This document shows positions 1 to 11,874 of a stretch of 39,434 bases of DNA, piece by piece (within the stretch, counting starts at the first letter, position 1; each line of letters starts with the position of its first letter). A program made the position numbers and the translations under genes. The notes under the pieces were generated by a model. That model worked only from the letters and a program-made list of their open reading frames with translations. It did no database searches and was not told where the DNA came from. The DNA is taken from assembly GCA_028282005.1 (NCBI GenBank), contig JANQIV010000268.1, positions 1-39,434 of the forward strand. The letters run 5' to 3'. The DNA is from Melioribacteraceae bacterium. Its GTDB lineage: Bacteria > Bacteroidota > Ignavibacteria > Ignavibacteriales > Melioribacteraceae.

Positions 1-2188
1 CAGCAACAGCGTTTTCTAATTCTTCCTGCTTAGGATATCTAATTCGTTTGTGGTGCTGAACTAATAGTGTTTTGAGAAATGATTCTTTTATTTTCTTTAT
101 ATCTTGAAGAGTAATTGGGGACTCGTCAAGCTGGTTATCGTCAACCCGCATTTTTATCAAGTTTGCGATTACATTTTCTACTTGTTTTACTTCAGGTTCA
201 ACCATAGATCTCACGGTTGATTCACACGCATCAGCAAGCATTACCAATGTAGTCTCTTTCGTATTTGGCTTTGGCCCCGGATAACGATAATCATCTGGTA
301 AAATTTCGTTATCAGGATTTTTCTCTTTAGCTTTTTCATAAAAATATTTAACGACCATTGTACCGTGATGCATTGGTATAAAATCGATAATCTCTTTCGG
401 CAGTTTATTTTTCTTTGCTAACTCTATACCTTGATTTACATGCTCAATTATGAGTTTAGCACTATCTTCCGGTTCTAATGATTCGTGAACATTTTTATTA
501 TCAAGCTGATTCTCAACAAATTTATCAGGCTCCAATGTTTTGCCGATATCATGATAATAGGCCCCAACCCTTGCTAATATTGGGTTTGCTTCAATTTCAA
601 CTGCCGCATTCTCAACCATTGAACCGATTGTCATTGAATGAGTGAATGTTCCCGGTGCATCACTTGCAAGGTTTTTTAGTAAAGGATTATTAAAGTCGGT
701 TAACTCTAGTAAAGTAAGATCGGTCGTTATCTTAAATGATTTTTCAAAAAATATAATTAGTCCGTAAGTTAAAACAGCACTAATTAGTGCATTACTTGCT
801 GCGAAACCACACTGCAACAATATTTGATCTAACGAATCAAATCTTTCAAGTCCGAATGCTGTAATTGTAATTACATAACCAATCATTATATAAATAAACG
901 ATGTAAAAATTTGTGTTCTGTTCTTTATATCGCGGACAGTGTAAGCGGCCATACCGCCAGCAACGATATTGGTTAAGGTTAACACATAATCATTACCTTT
1001 TATTCCACCAACAATTAATGCTAAAACAACGGTTACATAAAAACCGATTCTGGAATCAAAAATAATTGTAATTAACATCGACGCAACAGGCACTAATACT
1101 AAATACTCAAAAGGTAGTGCTACATCCAAATCAATATGGAAAATCAGAAAGGCTAATGATGTAATAAACAACATTACAATTGAGATCAACAGGATTTTAT
1201 AGTTATCGTAGTATATTTTTTTTCTAAATAGAAAAATGTAAATGCTGAATAAAATAAAGACAGAAATGATATGTAAAAACTTACCGAGATTTTGTGCAAA
1301 CCTAGCCCAAAAGCTGCTATCTTCACCTTTTGCTATTCTATAAGAATCAATTTTATCTTTGATTTCTTTGGTAATTCTATCATGTTTGGCTACGATTCTT
1401 TCATTCTCGTTTATTATACCTTTGTTCCGAAGAACTCTATCTTTGGCCAAGTCAATAGCATCATTAGTTGCCTGCCCATTATAAATCACATTTGGGAAAA
1501 GAAAGTAATTTATATATTCAGCTACAGAATTATTGTAAACTGAGTCGCGGCTAAGATAATTAAACAAATAATTATCGATATAGACATTCGCACTATTTTT
1601 ATCGTAATATTTCGACTTATTTGTTACTCTTTCAAATTTGCCTTCACGAATTGATATGCTATCTTTCTTGATATCAAAAAAGTACAGATTAAGTAAACCT
1701 CGTCTGTAAATCCTATCTATTATTCTATTTGAGACATCAAAAACTCTATTTAAGGTTACCGTTGAACTAGATGAAAAATTATTTTCTTGCCTTCTTATTT
1801 CCTTAAAAACTTCATATGCTGTTGGCGATAAAACAGTAGTGTTTAAGAATTCACTATTTCCTAAAAACAAATCTTCATCTAAAACGTTTCTTAATAGATT
1901 ATTATAAGTTGCTATACTGTCTTTAGCTATTTGAGGAACAGAGTTGTTAATTACAAAAATCTGGTGGGTGTTATCTTCAGCGTTTCTTTTTTCTCTTTCG
2001 TAAACTTCAGGTTCTTTAAGAATTTCAAATGTTGTCGAGGCGATAAGATCATTACTCATCCAAATACTGCCAACTGTTACTTCCGATTCAATTGATTCAC
2101 CTTTCGGAAACATAAGAACGATTAATATAATTGTTATAAAGACAATTATAGTTCTTACTTTACTGTCAGATTTAATTCCATTGCTCAT
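1..2188 (-). CDS. 7TM-HD (PgpH-type) cyclic-dinucleotide phosphodiesterase, C-terminus cut by window edge
   Basis: The frame opens at an ATG at 2186-2188 and runs off the left edge after about 729 codons, so the C-terminus is missing. A membrane segment near residues 11-27 is followed by a large extracytoplasmic region to about residue 300, then a block of hydrophobic helices (roughly residues 300-480), and then a cytoplasmic HD domain with FTHS near residue 516 and YYHDIGK near residue 545. This order (signal anchor, 7TMR-HDED-like sensor, 7TM, HD) is that of PgpH proteins, which in Listeria hydrolyse c-di-AMP. The substrate here is inferred from family. The HD metal-binding His and His-Asp residues are visible, so the enzyme looks intact. 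It lies downstream of the STAS-domain gene with a 78-base gap. No diadenylate cyclase is seen in this window. Confidence 0.88.
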   Translation of the reverse strand, partial: MSNGIKSDSKVRTIIVFITIILIVLMFPKGESIESEVTVGSIWMSNDLIASTTFEILKEPEVYEREKRNAEDNTHQIFVINNSVPQIAKDSIATYNNLLRNVLDEDLFLGNSEFLNTTVLSPTAYEVFKEIRRQENNFSSSSTVTLNRVFDVSNRIIDRIYRRGLLNLYFFDIKKDSISIREGKFERVTNKSKYYDKNSANVYIDNYLFNYLSRDSVYNNSVAEYINYFLFPNVIYNGQATNDAIDLAKDRVLRNKGIINENERIVAKHDRITKEIKDKIDSYRIAKGEDSSFWARFAQNLGKFLHIISVFILFSIYIFLFRKKIYYDNYKILLISIVMLFITSLAFLIFHIDLDVALPFEYLVLVPVASMLITIIFDSRIGFYVTVVLALIVGGIKGNDYVLTLTNIVAGGMAAYTVRDIKNRTQIFTSFIYIMIGYVITITAFGLERFDSLDQILLQCGFAASNALISAVLTYGLIIFFEKSFKITTDLTLLELTDFNNPLLKNLASDAPGTFTHSMTIGSMVENAAVEIEANPILARVGAYYHDIGKTLEPDKFVENQLDNKNVHESLEPEDSAKLIIEHVNQGIELAKKNKLPKEIIDFIPMHHGTMVVKYFYEKAKEKNPDNEILPDDYRYPGPKPNTKETTLVMLADACESTVRSMVEPEVKQVENVIANLIKMRVDDNQLDESPITLQDIKKIKESFLKTLLVQHHKRIRYPKQEELENAVA

Positions 2189-2266
2189 AATAATTCTTAG
2201 TTATACAGTATAATATTATTATTGTTCTTGGGAAGTAATGAACACGCGAATAATTTAATTAAAATA

Positions 2267-2626
2267 CTATAAGTTCTGCAATTCCTCAATTGCTTCGTCT
2301 ACTGTATCTTTAATTGGGAGGATTCTGTCTAGCTGAGAAATTTCAATTAAAGTTTTTACGTGTTTAGTTGGATTTGCAATTCTGATAGCACCATTATTCG
2401 ACTGCAAAATTCTAAACGCCAACAAAATTGCACTTAAACCTGAGCTATCACAATAATCTACGCTAGATAAATCAATTATAAGTTTATTTACGTCTTCTGT
2501 ATGTAGAATTATAGTAAATTCGCCTTTAACTAGACCAGCTATCTGTGCATTAAATCTTTTTTCATTTAATTTGAAAACAGCAATGTCGTTTATTTTCTTT
2601 AATTCAAAATTAATGTTTTCTTCCAT
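2267..2626 (-). CDS. STAS-domain protein, anti-sigma factor antagonist-like
   Basis: This 119-residue protein is a single STAS domain of normal length. The signature is IDLSSVDYCDSSGLSAILLA at about residues 51-70. Ser61, directly after the Asp, sits where SpoIIAA and RsbV are phosphorylated by their anti-sigma kinases. By family it would work in a partner-switching pathway, binding an anti-sigma kinase when unphosphorylated. No kinase or PP2C phosphatase lies nearby, so the partner is unknown. It follows the small gene ending at 2703 after a 76-base gap and precedes the PgpH-type gene. The domain call is firm; the pathway is inference. Confidence 0.85.
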   Translation of the reverse strand: MEENINFELKKINDIAVFKLNEKRFNAQIAGLVKGEFTIILHTEDVNKLIIDLSSVDYCDSSGLSAILLAFRILQSNNGAIRIANPTKHVKTLIEISQLDRILPIKDTVDEAIEELQNL

Positions 2627-2702
2627 AACTATAATTCTATTTTTGATTATTTATTAAATACGTAAATAAGTAACACGAAATTTATTACTTATTTGAATAA
2701 GT

Positions 2703-6076
<3,374 letters not shown>

Positions 6077-6087
6077 AGGAGTTTATA

Positions 6088-7461
6088 TTATTTTATTTTA
6101 ACAAGCTTAGCTGCAAAAGAACCATCAATTTTATGTATGTTCGGTAATGATTGAATACACTTTTTATCATCAATCAAGTTTTTATGAAACGTGTCTTCAG
6201 CTGGCTGCAATTCAAATTCTAAACTATTATCCTTTAAAAATCTTTCAATTACTTCATAGTTTTCATCAGGTTCAATGGTACAAGTGCTGTAAACAAGAAT
6301 TCCATCTTTTTTTAGCAATGTTGATGCTTTTGTTAATAGCCGATATTGCAAATCAGCTAATTTTCGTAATTCGCCCATATCACGTTTCCACTTGATATCG
6401 GGCTTCTTTGTTATTGTACCCAAACCTGAACAAGGTGCATCAACCAGAATTCTGTCGAACAATTCTCCATCAGGTTCATATTCCATTGCATCAACTTCAA
6501 CCATATTTACATTGGTTACACCCAATCTATCCAAATTTTTCTTTAGTACTTTTAGACGGCTTGCGTATTTATCAAGAGCTATGATTTCACCTTCGTTTTT
6601 CATAAGATCAGCAAGCATTCCGGTCTTGCCTCCGGGGGCAGCACATAAATCTAATACCTTCATTCCCGCTTTAACATCTAATAATTTGCATGAAAGTCCG
6701 GTGCTTTCATCTTGAATGCTAAAATAACCTTTACCAAAATATTCCCAATCTTGGATATTTGTTAAATTGTTTAGTCTTACAAATTCATCATGAAATTTGG
6801 AATGTGTATAACGGAGTTTTACTTTTTTCAGTAATTCTAAAAAATCTTCTCTGGTAGTTTTTAATTTGTTAATTCTTAACGACAAAGTTGGTTTCTGATT
6901 ATTTGCTATTAACAAATCTTCCGTAAAATCTTCACCAAACCTTTTTACCCATCTTTTAACAAGCCATGATGGGTGCGAATAATACGCACTTAAAAAATTT
7001 ATTTTATCATCCTCTTTATTCGGATAACGAATGCCTTCTTTATTTCTAATTATATTCCTTAAAACAGCATTTGTGAGATTTGCAGATTTTTCACCTTGAA
7101 GTTTTTTTACGAACTCCACCGCTTCATTAACTGCTGCAAATTCGGGGACTTTATCCAGAAAAAGTATTTGATATAATGCAACTCTCATTGCATTTTTTAC
7201 ATTGGGAATACATTTAGAAAATTGGCCTTTGTAAAATCCAGTTAAAATCCAATCTATTCTTCCTAACCATCTGATTACACCATGTACTATTTCAAATAAA
7301 AGAGCTTTATCTTTTGGATGAAGATTAGAATTTTTTAGTTCTATTTCCAACATTTTATCGAGGTAGGCATCAGTTCTATCGATTCTATTCAATAATTTTA
7401 CAGCAATTCCTCTTATACCTTTATACAGATTTAAACCTGAAAATTCTTTTACTTCCGACAT
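6088..7461 (-). CDS. rsmB: 16S rRNA (cytosine-967-C5)-methyltransferase RsmB
   Basis: This 457-residue protein has the two-part structure of RsmB. The N-terminal NusB-like helical domain (about residues 15-150) includes FEIVHGVIRWLGRIDWIL. It is followed by a SAM-dependent Rossmann methyltransferase with VLDLCAAPGGKTGML (motif I), DAPCSGLGT (motif IV cysteine) and YSTCTIEPDEN (motif VI, holding the nucleophilic cysteine). It methylates C5 of a cytosine in 16S rRNA. It is the first gene of the rsmB-rodZ-ligA unit, with an AT-rich 110-base upstream stretch before the rpmE terminator. All motifs needed for catalysis are present. Confidence 0.96.
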   Translation of the reverse strand: MSEVKEFSGLNLYKGIRGIAVKLLNRIDRTDAYLDKMLEIELKNSNLHPKDKALLFEIVHGVIRWLGRIDWILTGFYKGQFSKCIPNVKNAMRVALYQILFLDKVPEFAAVNEAVEFVKKLQGEKSANLTNAVLRNIIRNKEGIRYPNKEDDKINFLSAYYSHPSWLVKRWVKRFGEDFTEDLLIANNQKPTLSLRINKLKTTREDFLELLKKVKLRYTHSKFHDEFVRLNNLTNIQDWEYFGKGYFSIQDESTGLSCKLLDVKAGMKVLDLCAAPGGKTGMLADLMKNEGEIIALDKYASRLKVLKKNLDRLGVTNVNMVEVDAMEYEPDGELFDRILVDAPCSGLGTITKKPDIKWKRDMGELRKLADLQYRLLTKASTLLKKDGILVYSTCTIEPDENYEVIERFLKDNSLEFELQPAEDTFHKNLIDDKKCIQSLPNIHKIDGSFAAKLVKIK

Positions 7462-7572
7462 ATTTACCTAATTAAAATTCACAAAGAAATTAGCATTAAA
7501 GATAAAAAAAAACTTCTACTTATATTAATTTATATTTGGGGAGTGTAGTTATCTTGATGTTATTTAAAACGA

Positions 7573-7596
7573 AAAAGTCCGGCTGAACCGGACTTT
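7573..7596 (-). terminator. Rho-independent terminator of rpmE2
   Basis: A 9-base perfect stem (AAAGTCCGG at 7574-7582, CCGGACTTT at 7588-7596) encloses a 5-base loop. Read on the minus strand, the stem is followed by TTTTTCGTTTT. It sits 15 bases beyond the rpmE2 stop and upstream of rsmB, so it separates the two units. Confidence 0.85.
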
Positions 7597-7611
7597 GAAT
7601 AAAAACTTTTC

Positions 7612-7866
7612 TTAGCTTTTGGATTTAAGACCGTATTTTTTGTTGAATCTTTCAACTCTACCAGCTGAATCCAATATTTTCTGTTTACCAGTGAAAAACG
7701 GATGGGACTGACTTGAAATTTCTAATTTCACTAAAGGATATTCGTTACCATCTTCCCATACAATAGTATCTTTAGTATCAACAGATGACTTAGTTAAAAA
7801 TGCGAAATCAACAGAAACATCTTTAAACACAACCGGTCTATATTTTGGATGAATACCTTTTTTCAT
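7612..7866 (-). CDS. rpmE2: 50S ribosomal protein L31 type B
   Basis: This 84-residue protein begins [16 protein letters not shown] and contains [10 protein letters not shown] and [10 protein letters not shown], the signature of L31. It lacks the CxxC zinc cysteines of the standard form, so it is the type B (zinc-independent) paralogue. It is a single-gene unit with a promoter candidate at 7898-7926, GAGGA upstream of the ATG, and a strong terminator behind it. Whether a zinc-binding L31 exists elsewhere cannot be judged. The absence of cysteines suggests function without zinc. Confidence 0.96.
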   Translation of the reverse strand: MKKGIHPKYRPVVFKDVSVDFAFLTKSSVDTKDTIVWEDGNEYPLVKLEISSQSHPFFTGKQKILDSAGRVERFNKKYGLKSKS

Positions 7867-7897
7867 TTTTACAAATTCCTCAAAAATTTAGAAAAGA

Positions 7898-7926
7898 ATT
7901 ATAGCAAAATTATTTTAAATTAACAA
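7898..7926 (-). promoter_or_regulatory. Candidate sigma-70-type promoter for rpmE2
   Basis: On the minus strand TTGTTA (7926-7921) and a perfect TATAAT (7903-7898) are separated by exactly 17 bases, ending 31 bases before the rpmE2 ATG. The spacing and -10 match are good, but the region is AT-rich, so chance matches are possible. Confidence 0.5.
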
Positions 7927-7937
7927 ATAATTTCACT

Positions 7938-8603
7938 TTACTTCTGTTTGCTTTTCCAATTTTTCAATGAGTCCAATCTTGCTTTTTCTTTCAACAATTC
8001 TTCATTATTAATTTCAATTCTGATATAAAATCCGTTAAAATCAAAATATTCTTCATTTCCCCTATTTCCTGCGGTGCCCACAGTTCTTAAAGCGCTTGGA
8101 TTTGAGTTATCCATCACATTGTCTAAATCTACTGACGAATTTTCATTGAACGGATAATTTACTCTTTCCTGCACAACTACATCATTTGGATTTACTACCA
8201 CAACATAATTTTCTTCTGCTATGGTATCCTCAGTCGGCGTTGCAGCTTTAGATAAAAGTTTCTTCGGCTGACTTTCATTTACGTTGCCTGAACTTGCATC
8301 ACCAACTAATTCAGTTTTTGGAAGTGGATCTTCCAGCAATGGATTGCCGATATCCTCATTTTCACCACCAAAAACAAAAAACAATAAAACAGCAGACATT
8401 ACGAGTGCAGTGGCAGGAGCATAAATCCAAGACCAACCAACAGTTTTTTCTTCACTTTTAATATTAAACTGTTTGTTTTCAATTCTGGTGAGAAGTTTGA
8501 ACTCAAAGTCATCCGGGGTATTTACACGCGGTAAATCCGAGAGTGTTTGTCTGAGTTCTTCAAATCCTTCTTCTTTATTAAAATTGTAAGTTTCTTTTCC
8601 CAT
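7938..8603 (-). CDS. Membrane protein, probable anti-sigma factor paired with the ECF sigma factor
   Basis: This is a protein of about 221 residues. The N-terminal cytoplasmic segment contains LRQTLSDLPRVNTPDDFEFK, the pattern seen at the start of many anti-sigma factors. One membrane helix follows at about residues 65-85 (WIYAPATALVMSAVLLFFVF), then an extracytoplasmic low-complexity region with a final Phe/Tyr-rich segment. The Cys/His ZAS zinc motif is absent. An ATG two codons further upstream (8607-8609) lies only one base after the AAGG ribosome binding site, so the ATG at 8601-8603, seven bases after it, is preferred. It directly follows the sigma-factor gene. The anti-sigma role is inferred from that pairing and the topology. 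Confidence 0.75.
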   Translation of the reverse strand: MGKETYNFNKEEGFEELRQTLSDLPRVNTPDDFEFKLLTRIENKQFNIKSEEKTVGWSWIYAPATALVMSAVLLFFVFGGENEDIGNPLLEDPLPKTELVGDASSGNVNESQPKKLLSKAATPTEDTIAEENYVVVVNPNDVVVQERVNYPFNENSSVDLDNVMDNSNPSALRTVGTAGNRGNEEYFDFNGFYIRIEINNEELLKEKARLDSLKNWKSKQK

Positions 8604-8612
8604 AAGCATACC

Positions 8613-9197
8613 TTAATTGTATATATCTTTTAATAATTTTTGAAGCTGTGTTCTCCCCCTATTTATTCTTGATTTTACTGTGCCTATCGAAAGCCCGGTA
8701 ATTTCAGAAATCTCTTCATAAGATAAACCTTCAATGTCTCTCAAAATTACAACTTCCCTATAAACCGGTTTTACTTTTAACAGAGCTTTTTGAACAAATT
8801 CATTTTTAATTGAATTGTCAGCCGATCTATCAGGTGCTACAAATTTTTTATCTTCAATTTGCAGTGTTTTTTCGTCGTCATCCTGCTGATTTATTGAATA
8901 AATTGTGCGTCTTCTTTTTCGCTTTAATTCATTCTTTGCAAGATTTCCGGCAATTGTGTAAATCCATGTTGAGAACTTCGCAAAGGACTTATATGAGTCC
9001 TTGTTCAAATAAAACTTGATCATCGTGTCTTGAACAATATCGATGCTCGTATCTTTATCACCGACAAATCTAAAAACAAAGTTGGTCAGCGGATCTTTGT
9101 ATCTTTTCACCAATAGTTCATAAGCTTCAAGTGTATTGTTGTCTTGAAACTCTTTAATCAATTGTTCGTCAGTAAGGTCACTCAGCTTTTTTATCAA
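8613..9197 (-). CDS. ECF (RpoE-like) sigma factor
   Basis: This 194-residue protein has region 2 (YELLVKRYKDPLTNFVFRFV and IDIVQDTMIKFY) and region 4 (LSYEEISEITGLSIGTVKSR), joined by a basic linker. It lacks regions 1 and 3, the layout of extracytoplasmic-function sigma factors. The only plausible start is TTG at 9195-9197, because a stop lies three codons upstream in frame (9204-9206). The partner gene begins a few bases after its stop. A promoter-like element just upstream (9204-9233) suggests autoregulation. The stimulus is not visible in the sequence. Confidence 0.93.
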   Translation of the reverse strand: MIKKLSDLTDEQLIKEFQDNNTLEAYELLVKRYKDPLTNFVFRFVGDKDTSIDIVQDTMIKFYLNKDSYKSFAKFSTWIYTIAGNLAKNELKRKRRRTIYSINQQDDDEKTLQIEDKKFVAPDRSADNSIKNEFVQKALLKVKPVYREVVILRDIEGLSYEEISEITGLSIGTVKSRINRGRTQLQKLLKDIYN

Positions 9198-9203
9198 TGG
9201 GAT

Positions 9204-9233
9204 TTATACTTATTTAGTTTTGAAAAAGTTTCA
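9204..9233 (-). promoter_or_regulatory. Candidate autoregulatory ECF-type promoter
   Basis: On the minus strand TGAAAC (9233-9228) and GTATAA (9209-9204) are separated by 18 bases, close to the GGAAC...GTCTAA pattern of RpoE-type sigma factors. The -10 ends only 6 bases before the TTG start, so the transcript would be leaderless or nearly so. The match is suggestive only. Confidence 0.3.
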
Positions 9234-9276
9234 AAAAGATTTAATAATGAAAGCAAAATAAAAAAAAATTTCACAT

Positions 9277-10293
9277 TTATTGAAGCATTTCACTAATTAA
9301 AATTGTTACTAGTGTGTATTTATTTGAAGCACTCGTTTTGACAGATAAATCTGCATTTAATAATGCCCTCGAAGCATTCAGTAATCGATCTTTAGATAAA
9401 AAATATCTGGCCTTTTTACAATTCAAATAATAATAGTAAGATACACCTGCAGATTTTGCACCTTCGTTGTCACTCACTTTTCTACGAGTCAAATCAAAAA
9501 TATGTGCGATTGTCGTGATGTACTTTGTTAACATCGACAAAATAAAAACCGGTTCTATTCCATTTGAAAGCAAATTAAACGCGACATCCAAAGCTCCAGG
9601 CTTGTTGCCCTTACCCAATTCATCGAGTAATTGAAATATGTTATTTTCTTTTGTTGCAGAAGTAAGTTTATTAATTACATCTTCTGTTATTTCTTCCCCC
9701 TCCGCAAGGAAATTGGAAAACTTTGCAATTTGACTTTCGAGTAAAGCTTTATCTTCACCAACGATATCAACTATAGTTTTTGCCTGCTCGTAATTTAATT
9801 TCAATCCTTCTTTATCAGCCAAACGAATAAACCAGTTTATCCACTCTTCACCACGCAATTCTTTTGCTTCAAATAAAAAATTACTTTTTAGTAATGATTT
9901 AAATGGTTCTTTAGAAAAATCATTTACTTTGGTGTAATTAGAAATCACCAAAATCGTGTGCTCGGCCGGATTATTTACATAACCTTCAAAAGCTTTCTTA
10001 TCAGAAATATTCTCAAAGTTTTTAAGTATCAAAAGTTTTTTCTCACCGCCAAATGGGAACGCTGAAGCAATATCAATTACCGAATTAATAGACTGTTTTT
10101 TTTCTGCTGAAATTACTTCTCGGTCAAATTCTGAAGTAATTAAATGTTCTACTGATTTTTCTATTAACTTTGCTGCTTTGTCTATCGAGTAATAATCTTC
10201 GCCACACAAAAAATAAATTGGCAGAAAATTATCATCTTTTAAATATTTTGCTACATCATAAATTGAGGGAACTTGAGGTCTGTTTTTAGCCAT
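9277..10293 (-). CDS. holA: DNA polymerase III delta subunit HolA
   Basis: This is a protein of about 338 residues, the usual length for the clamp-loader delta subunit that opens the sliding clamp. It shows the divergent AAA+ pattern of delta: DNFLPIYFLCGEDYYSIDKA near the N-terminus, then FPFGGEKKLLILKNFENISD, and a helical C-terminal collar domain. The start is set at the ATG at 10291-10293. A TTG seven codons upstream is also open, but the ATG forms an ATGGCTAA overlap with the stop of the preceding membrane peptide, a common coupling arrangement. It is the last gene of the cyclophilin-transporter unit; the functional link to its neighbours is not obvious. Confidence 0.9.
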   Translation of the reverse strand: MAKNRPQVPSIYDVAKYLKDDNFLPIYFLCGEDYYSIDKAAKLIEKSVEHLITSEFDREVISAEKKQSINSVIDIASAFPFGGEKKLLILKNFENISDKKAFEGYVNNPAEHTILVISNYTKVNDFSKEPFKSLLKSNFLFEAKELRGEEWINWFIRLADKEGLKLNYEQAKTIVDIVGEDKALLESQIAKFSNFLAEGEEITEDVINKLTSATKENNIFQLLDELGKGNKPGALDVAFNLLSNGIEPVFILSMLTKYITTIAHIFDLTRRKVSDNEGAKSAGVSYYYYLNCKKARYFLSKDRLLNASRALLNADLSVKTSASNKYTLVTILISEMLQ

Positions 10294-10402
10294 CGTTTCT
10301 TTTCTTAGTTTCAAACTTTATTGCAGTAATCAGGAAGAAAATAAATCCTCCCCAAATTAATCCGCCAATTATCATAAATGTTAAAATCGTTACTAATTCC
10401 AT
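10286..10402 (-). CDS. Putative NSS transporter small subunit (MetS-like, 38 aa)
   Basis: A 38-codon frame lies between the transporter gene and holA. It starts MELVTILTFMIIGGLIWGGF and continues as one membrane helix, with a basic tail KFETKKRNDG. Its ATG lies within the last codons of the NSS gene (10-base overlap) and its stop overlaps the holA start by 8 bases, so translation is probably coupled on both sides. Single-helix small subunits next to NSS transporters are known, for example MetS with MetP in Corynebacterium glutamicum, and the GG..WGGF..FL pattern fits that type. The assignment rests on position, size and pattern, not on a search. Confidence 0.72.
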   Translation of the reverse strand: MELVTILTFMIIGGLIWGGFIFFLITAIKFETKKRNDG

Positions 10403-11865
10403 TGATTACTCAATGTTTTCTTCACAATAAATTTATTAAAAATTATAAATGTTCCAAGCACAAGCGACCATTGAAATATACATGTTCCGGCATTTTCTGC
10501 GTGAAATGGATTCCACCAGTCAGGGTCCCAAGAAACTGAAGAGATCAGCCACCAGCCAAGTAAAAATAGAGCCTGAACCGGAATCATATATTTTATAACA
10601 ACATTGTACCATTTCCCGATTTTTAAATCTGAGCCCGAACCATTTATTACTTCTGTTCTAAATTTTTCTGTGCCATATTTAATTATTGAGAAAGAAATAA
10701 ATGCACCACTTAAAATTAAACCAACTCCCCAAACCCAATCTTGGTTTGCAAAAATCTTCATATCAAGAGCCGATGGTAGACCAAATAAGAAACCACAAGC
10801 AGCCACAATCCAAATTGCTTTTTTGCGGATAATTCCAAAATCGATTACAGTTCGAGTTGTTAATTCCATCATTGAAATTAATGACGAAAATGCGGCAAAT
10901 GATAATGCAACAAAAAATATAGTCGCAAAGAAAATATTTACAGTTTCATAAGGGGTTATTTTTGAAAACAATAGCGGCAAATATATAAATGTCAATCCTG
11001 TGTTAGCCGGTCCGGATTGAGTAATTTGGTTCATCGCGTCAACAGAACTCAATGAAAATACGGTAGAGAAAATTGTTATCCCAGCAATCAATGAAATTGA
11101 ATTATTTCCGAAACCGATTAAAGCTGCATTAATAGGTATATCTTCTCTCTTGCGCATATAAATCGCGTAAGTTAAAATTAGTCCCCAGCCGGCACCAGTA
11201 TCCCACGCATTTTGGGTTAATGCATTCAGCCAAACCTTATAATCCATAAGATAAGTAATATCCGGTGTAAAGAAATACTTTATTCCTTCAATTGCTCCCG
11301 GCAAAGTTACAGCCCTAAATAGCAGCATAAATAAAATCACAACTAATGAAACAACCAGAAACTTGTTGGCTTTTTCAATTCCTTTTACCACGCCTCTGTA
11401 AATTATTAGTGCTCCAATCGCCATAGCAATGAAATGATAAATAACAGGTTGATAACTTCCAGAGAAATTATTCCAGTAAACAAGGTGATCTGCTGTATTG
11501 AATAAGTCTCCGCTAATTGCTGAAGTAAAGTAGCGGATACACCAACCGGTAACGATTGAGTAATAAAACATTATAGCGGTGGAAACAAAAGCTATGAAAG
11601 CACCCATCCAGCCAAAATTATTCCCTGCTGTTTTCGCAATAGCACCAATAGGTCCGTAGCGGGTTGATTTACCTATTGCAAACTCAGCTATGATAAGCGG
11701 CACCGACCAAATTAAAAGGAATATTGCCCAAGGGATCAAAAATGAACCGCCGCCGTTCTGTGCAACAATTCGCGAAAACCGCCAAATATTTCCTGTTCCA
11801 ATTGCAATACCAAGGGTGGAGATTATCAACCCCCACCGTGATGTGAAAAATTCAGTTTGCTTCAT
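10393..11865 (-). CDS. Sodium-dependent transporter, NSS (SNF/LeuT) family
   Basis: This 490-residue polytopic membrane protein has about 11-12 hydrophobic helices. The first helix has the family motif GTGNIWRFSRIVAQNGGGSF (about residues 22-41), which lines the sodium and substrate sites in LeuT. Later segments AWDTGAGWGLILTYAIYMRK and FAAFSSLISMMELTTRTVID match family positions. By family it imports amino acids or related compounds with sodium; the substrate cannot be read from sequence. It starts 9 bases after the cyclophilin stop and overlaps the small membrane peptide. MetP-type transporters with such a partner carry methionine and alanine, which makes amino-acid import likely. Confidence 0.95.
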   Translation of the reverse strand: MKQTEFFTSRWGLIISTLGIAIGTGNIWRFSRIVAQNGGGSFLIPWAIFLLIWSVPLIIAEFAIGKSTRYGPIGAIAKTAGNNFGWMGAFIAFVSTAIMFYYSIVTGWCIRYFTSAISGDLFNTADHLVYWNNFSGSYQPVIYHFIAMAIGALIIYRGVVKGIEKANKFLVVSLVVILFMLLFRAVTLPGAIEGIKYFFTPDITYLMDYKVWLNALTQNAWDTGAGWGLILTYAIYMRKREDIPINAALIGFGNNSISLIAGITIFSTVFSLSSVDAMNQITQSGPANTGLTFIYLPLLFSKITPYETVNIFFATIFFVALSFAAFSSLISMMELTTRTVIDFGIIRKKAIWIVAACGFLFGLPSALDMKIFANQDWVWGVGLILSGAFISFSIIKYGTEKFRTEVINGSGSDLKIGKWYNVVIKYMIPVQALFLLGWWLISSVSWDPDWWNPFHAENAGTCIFQWSLVLGTFIIFNKFIVKKTLSNQWN

Positions 11866-11874
11866 TAAGCCTGA

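Noticed and set aside
9255-9276. Run of nine T residues on the minus strand just after holA, as a terminator
   Set aside because: No convincing stem precedes the T-run.
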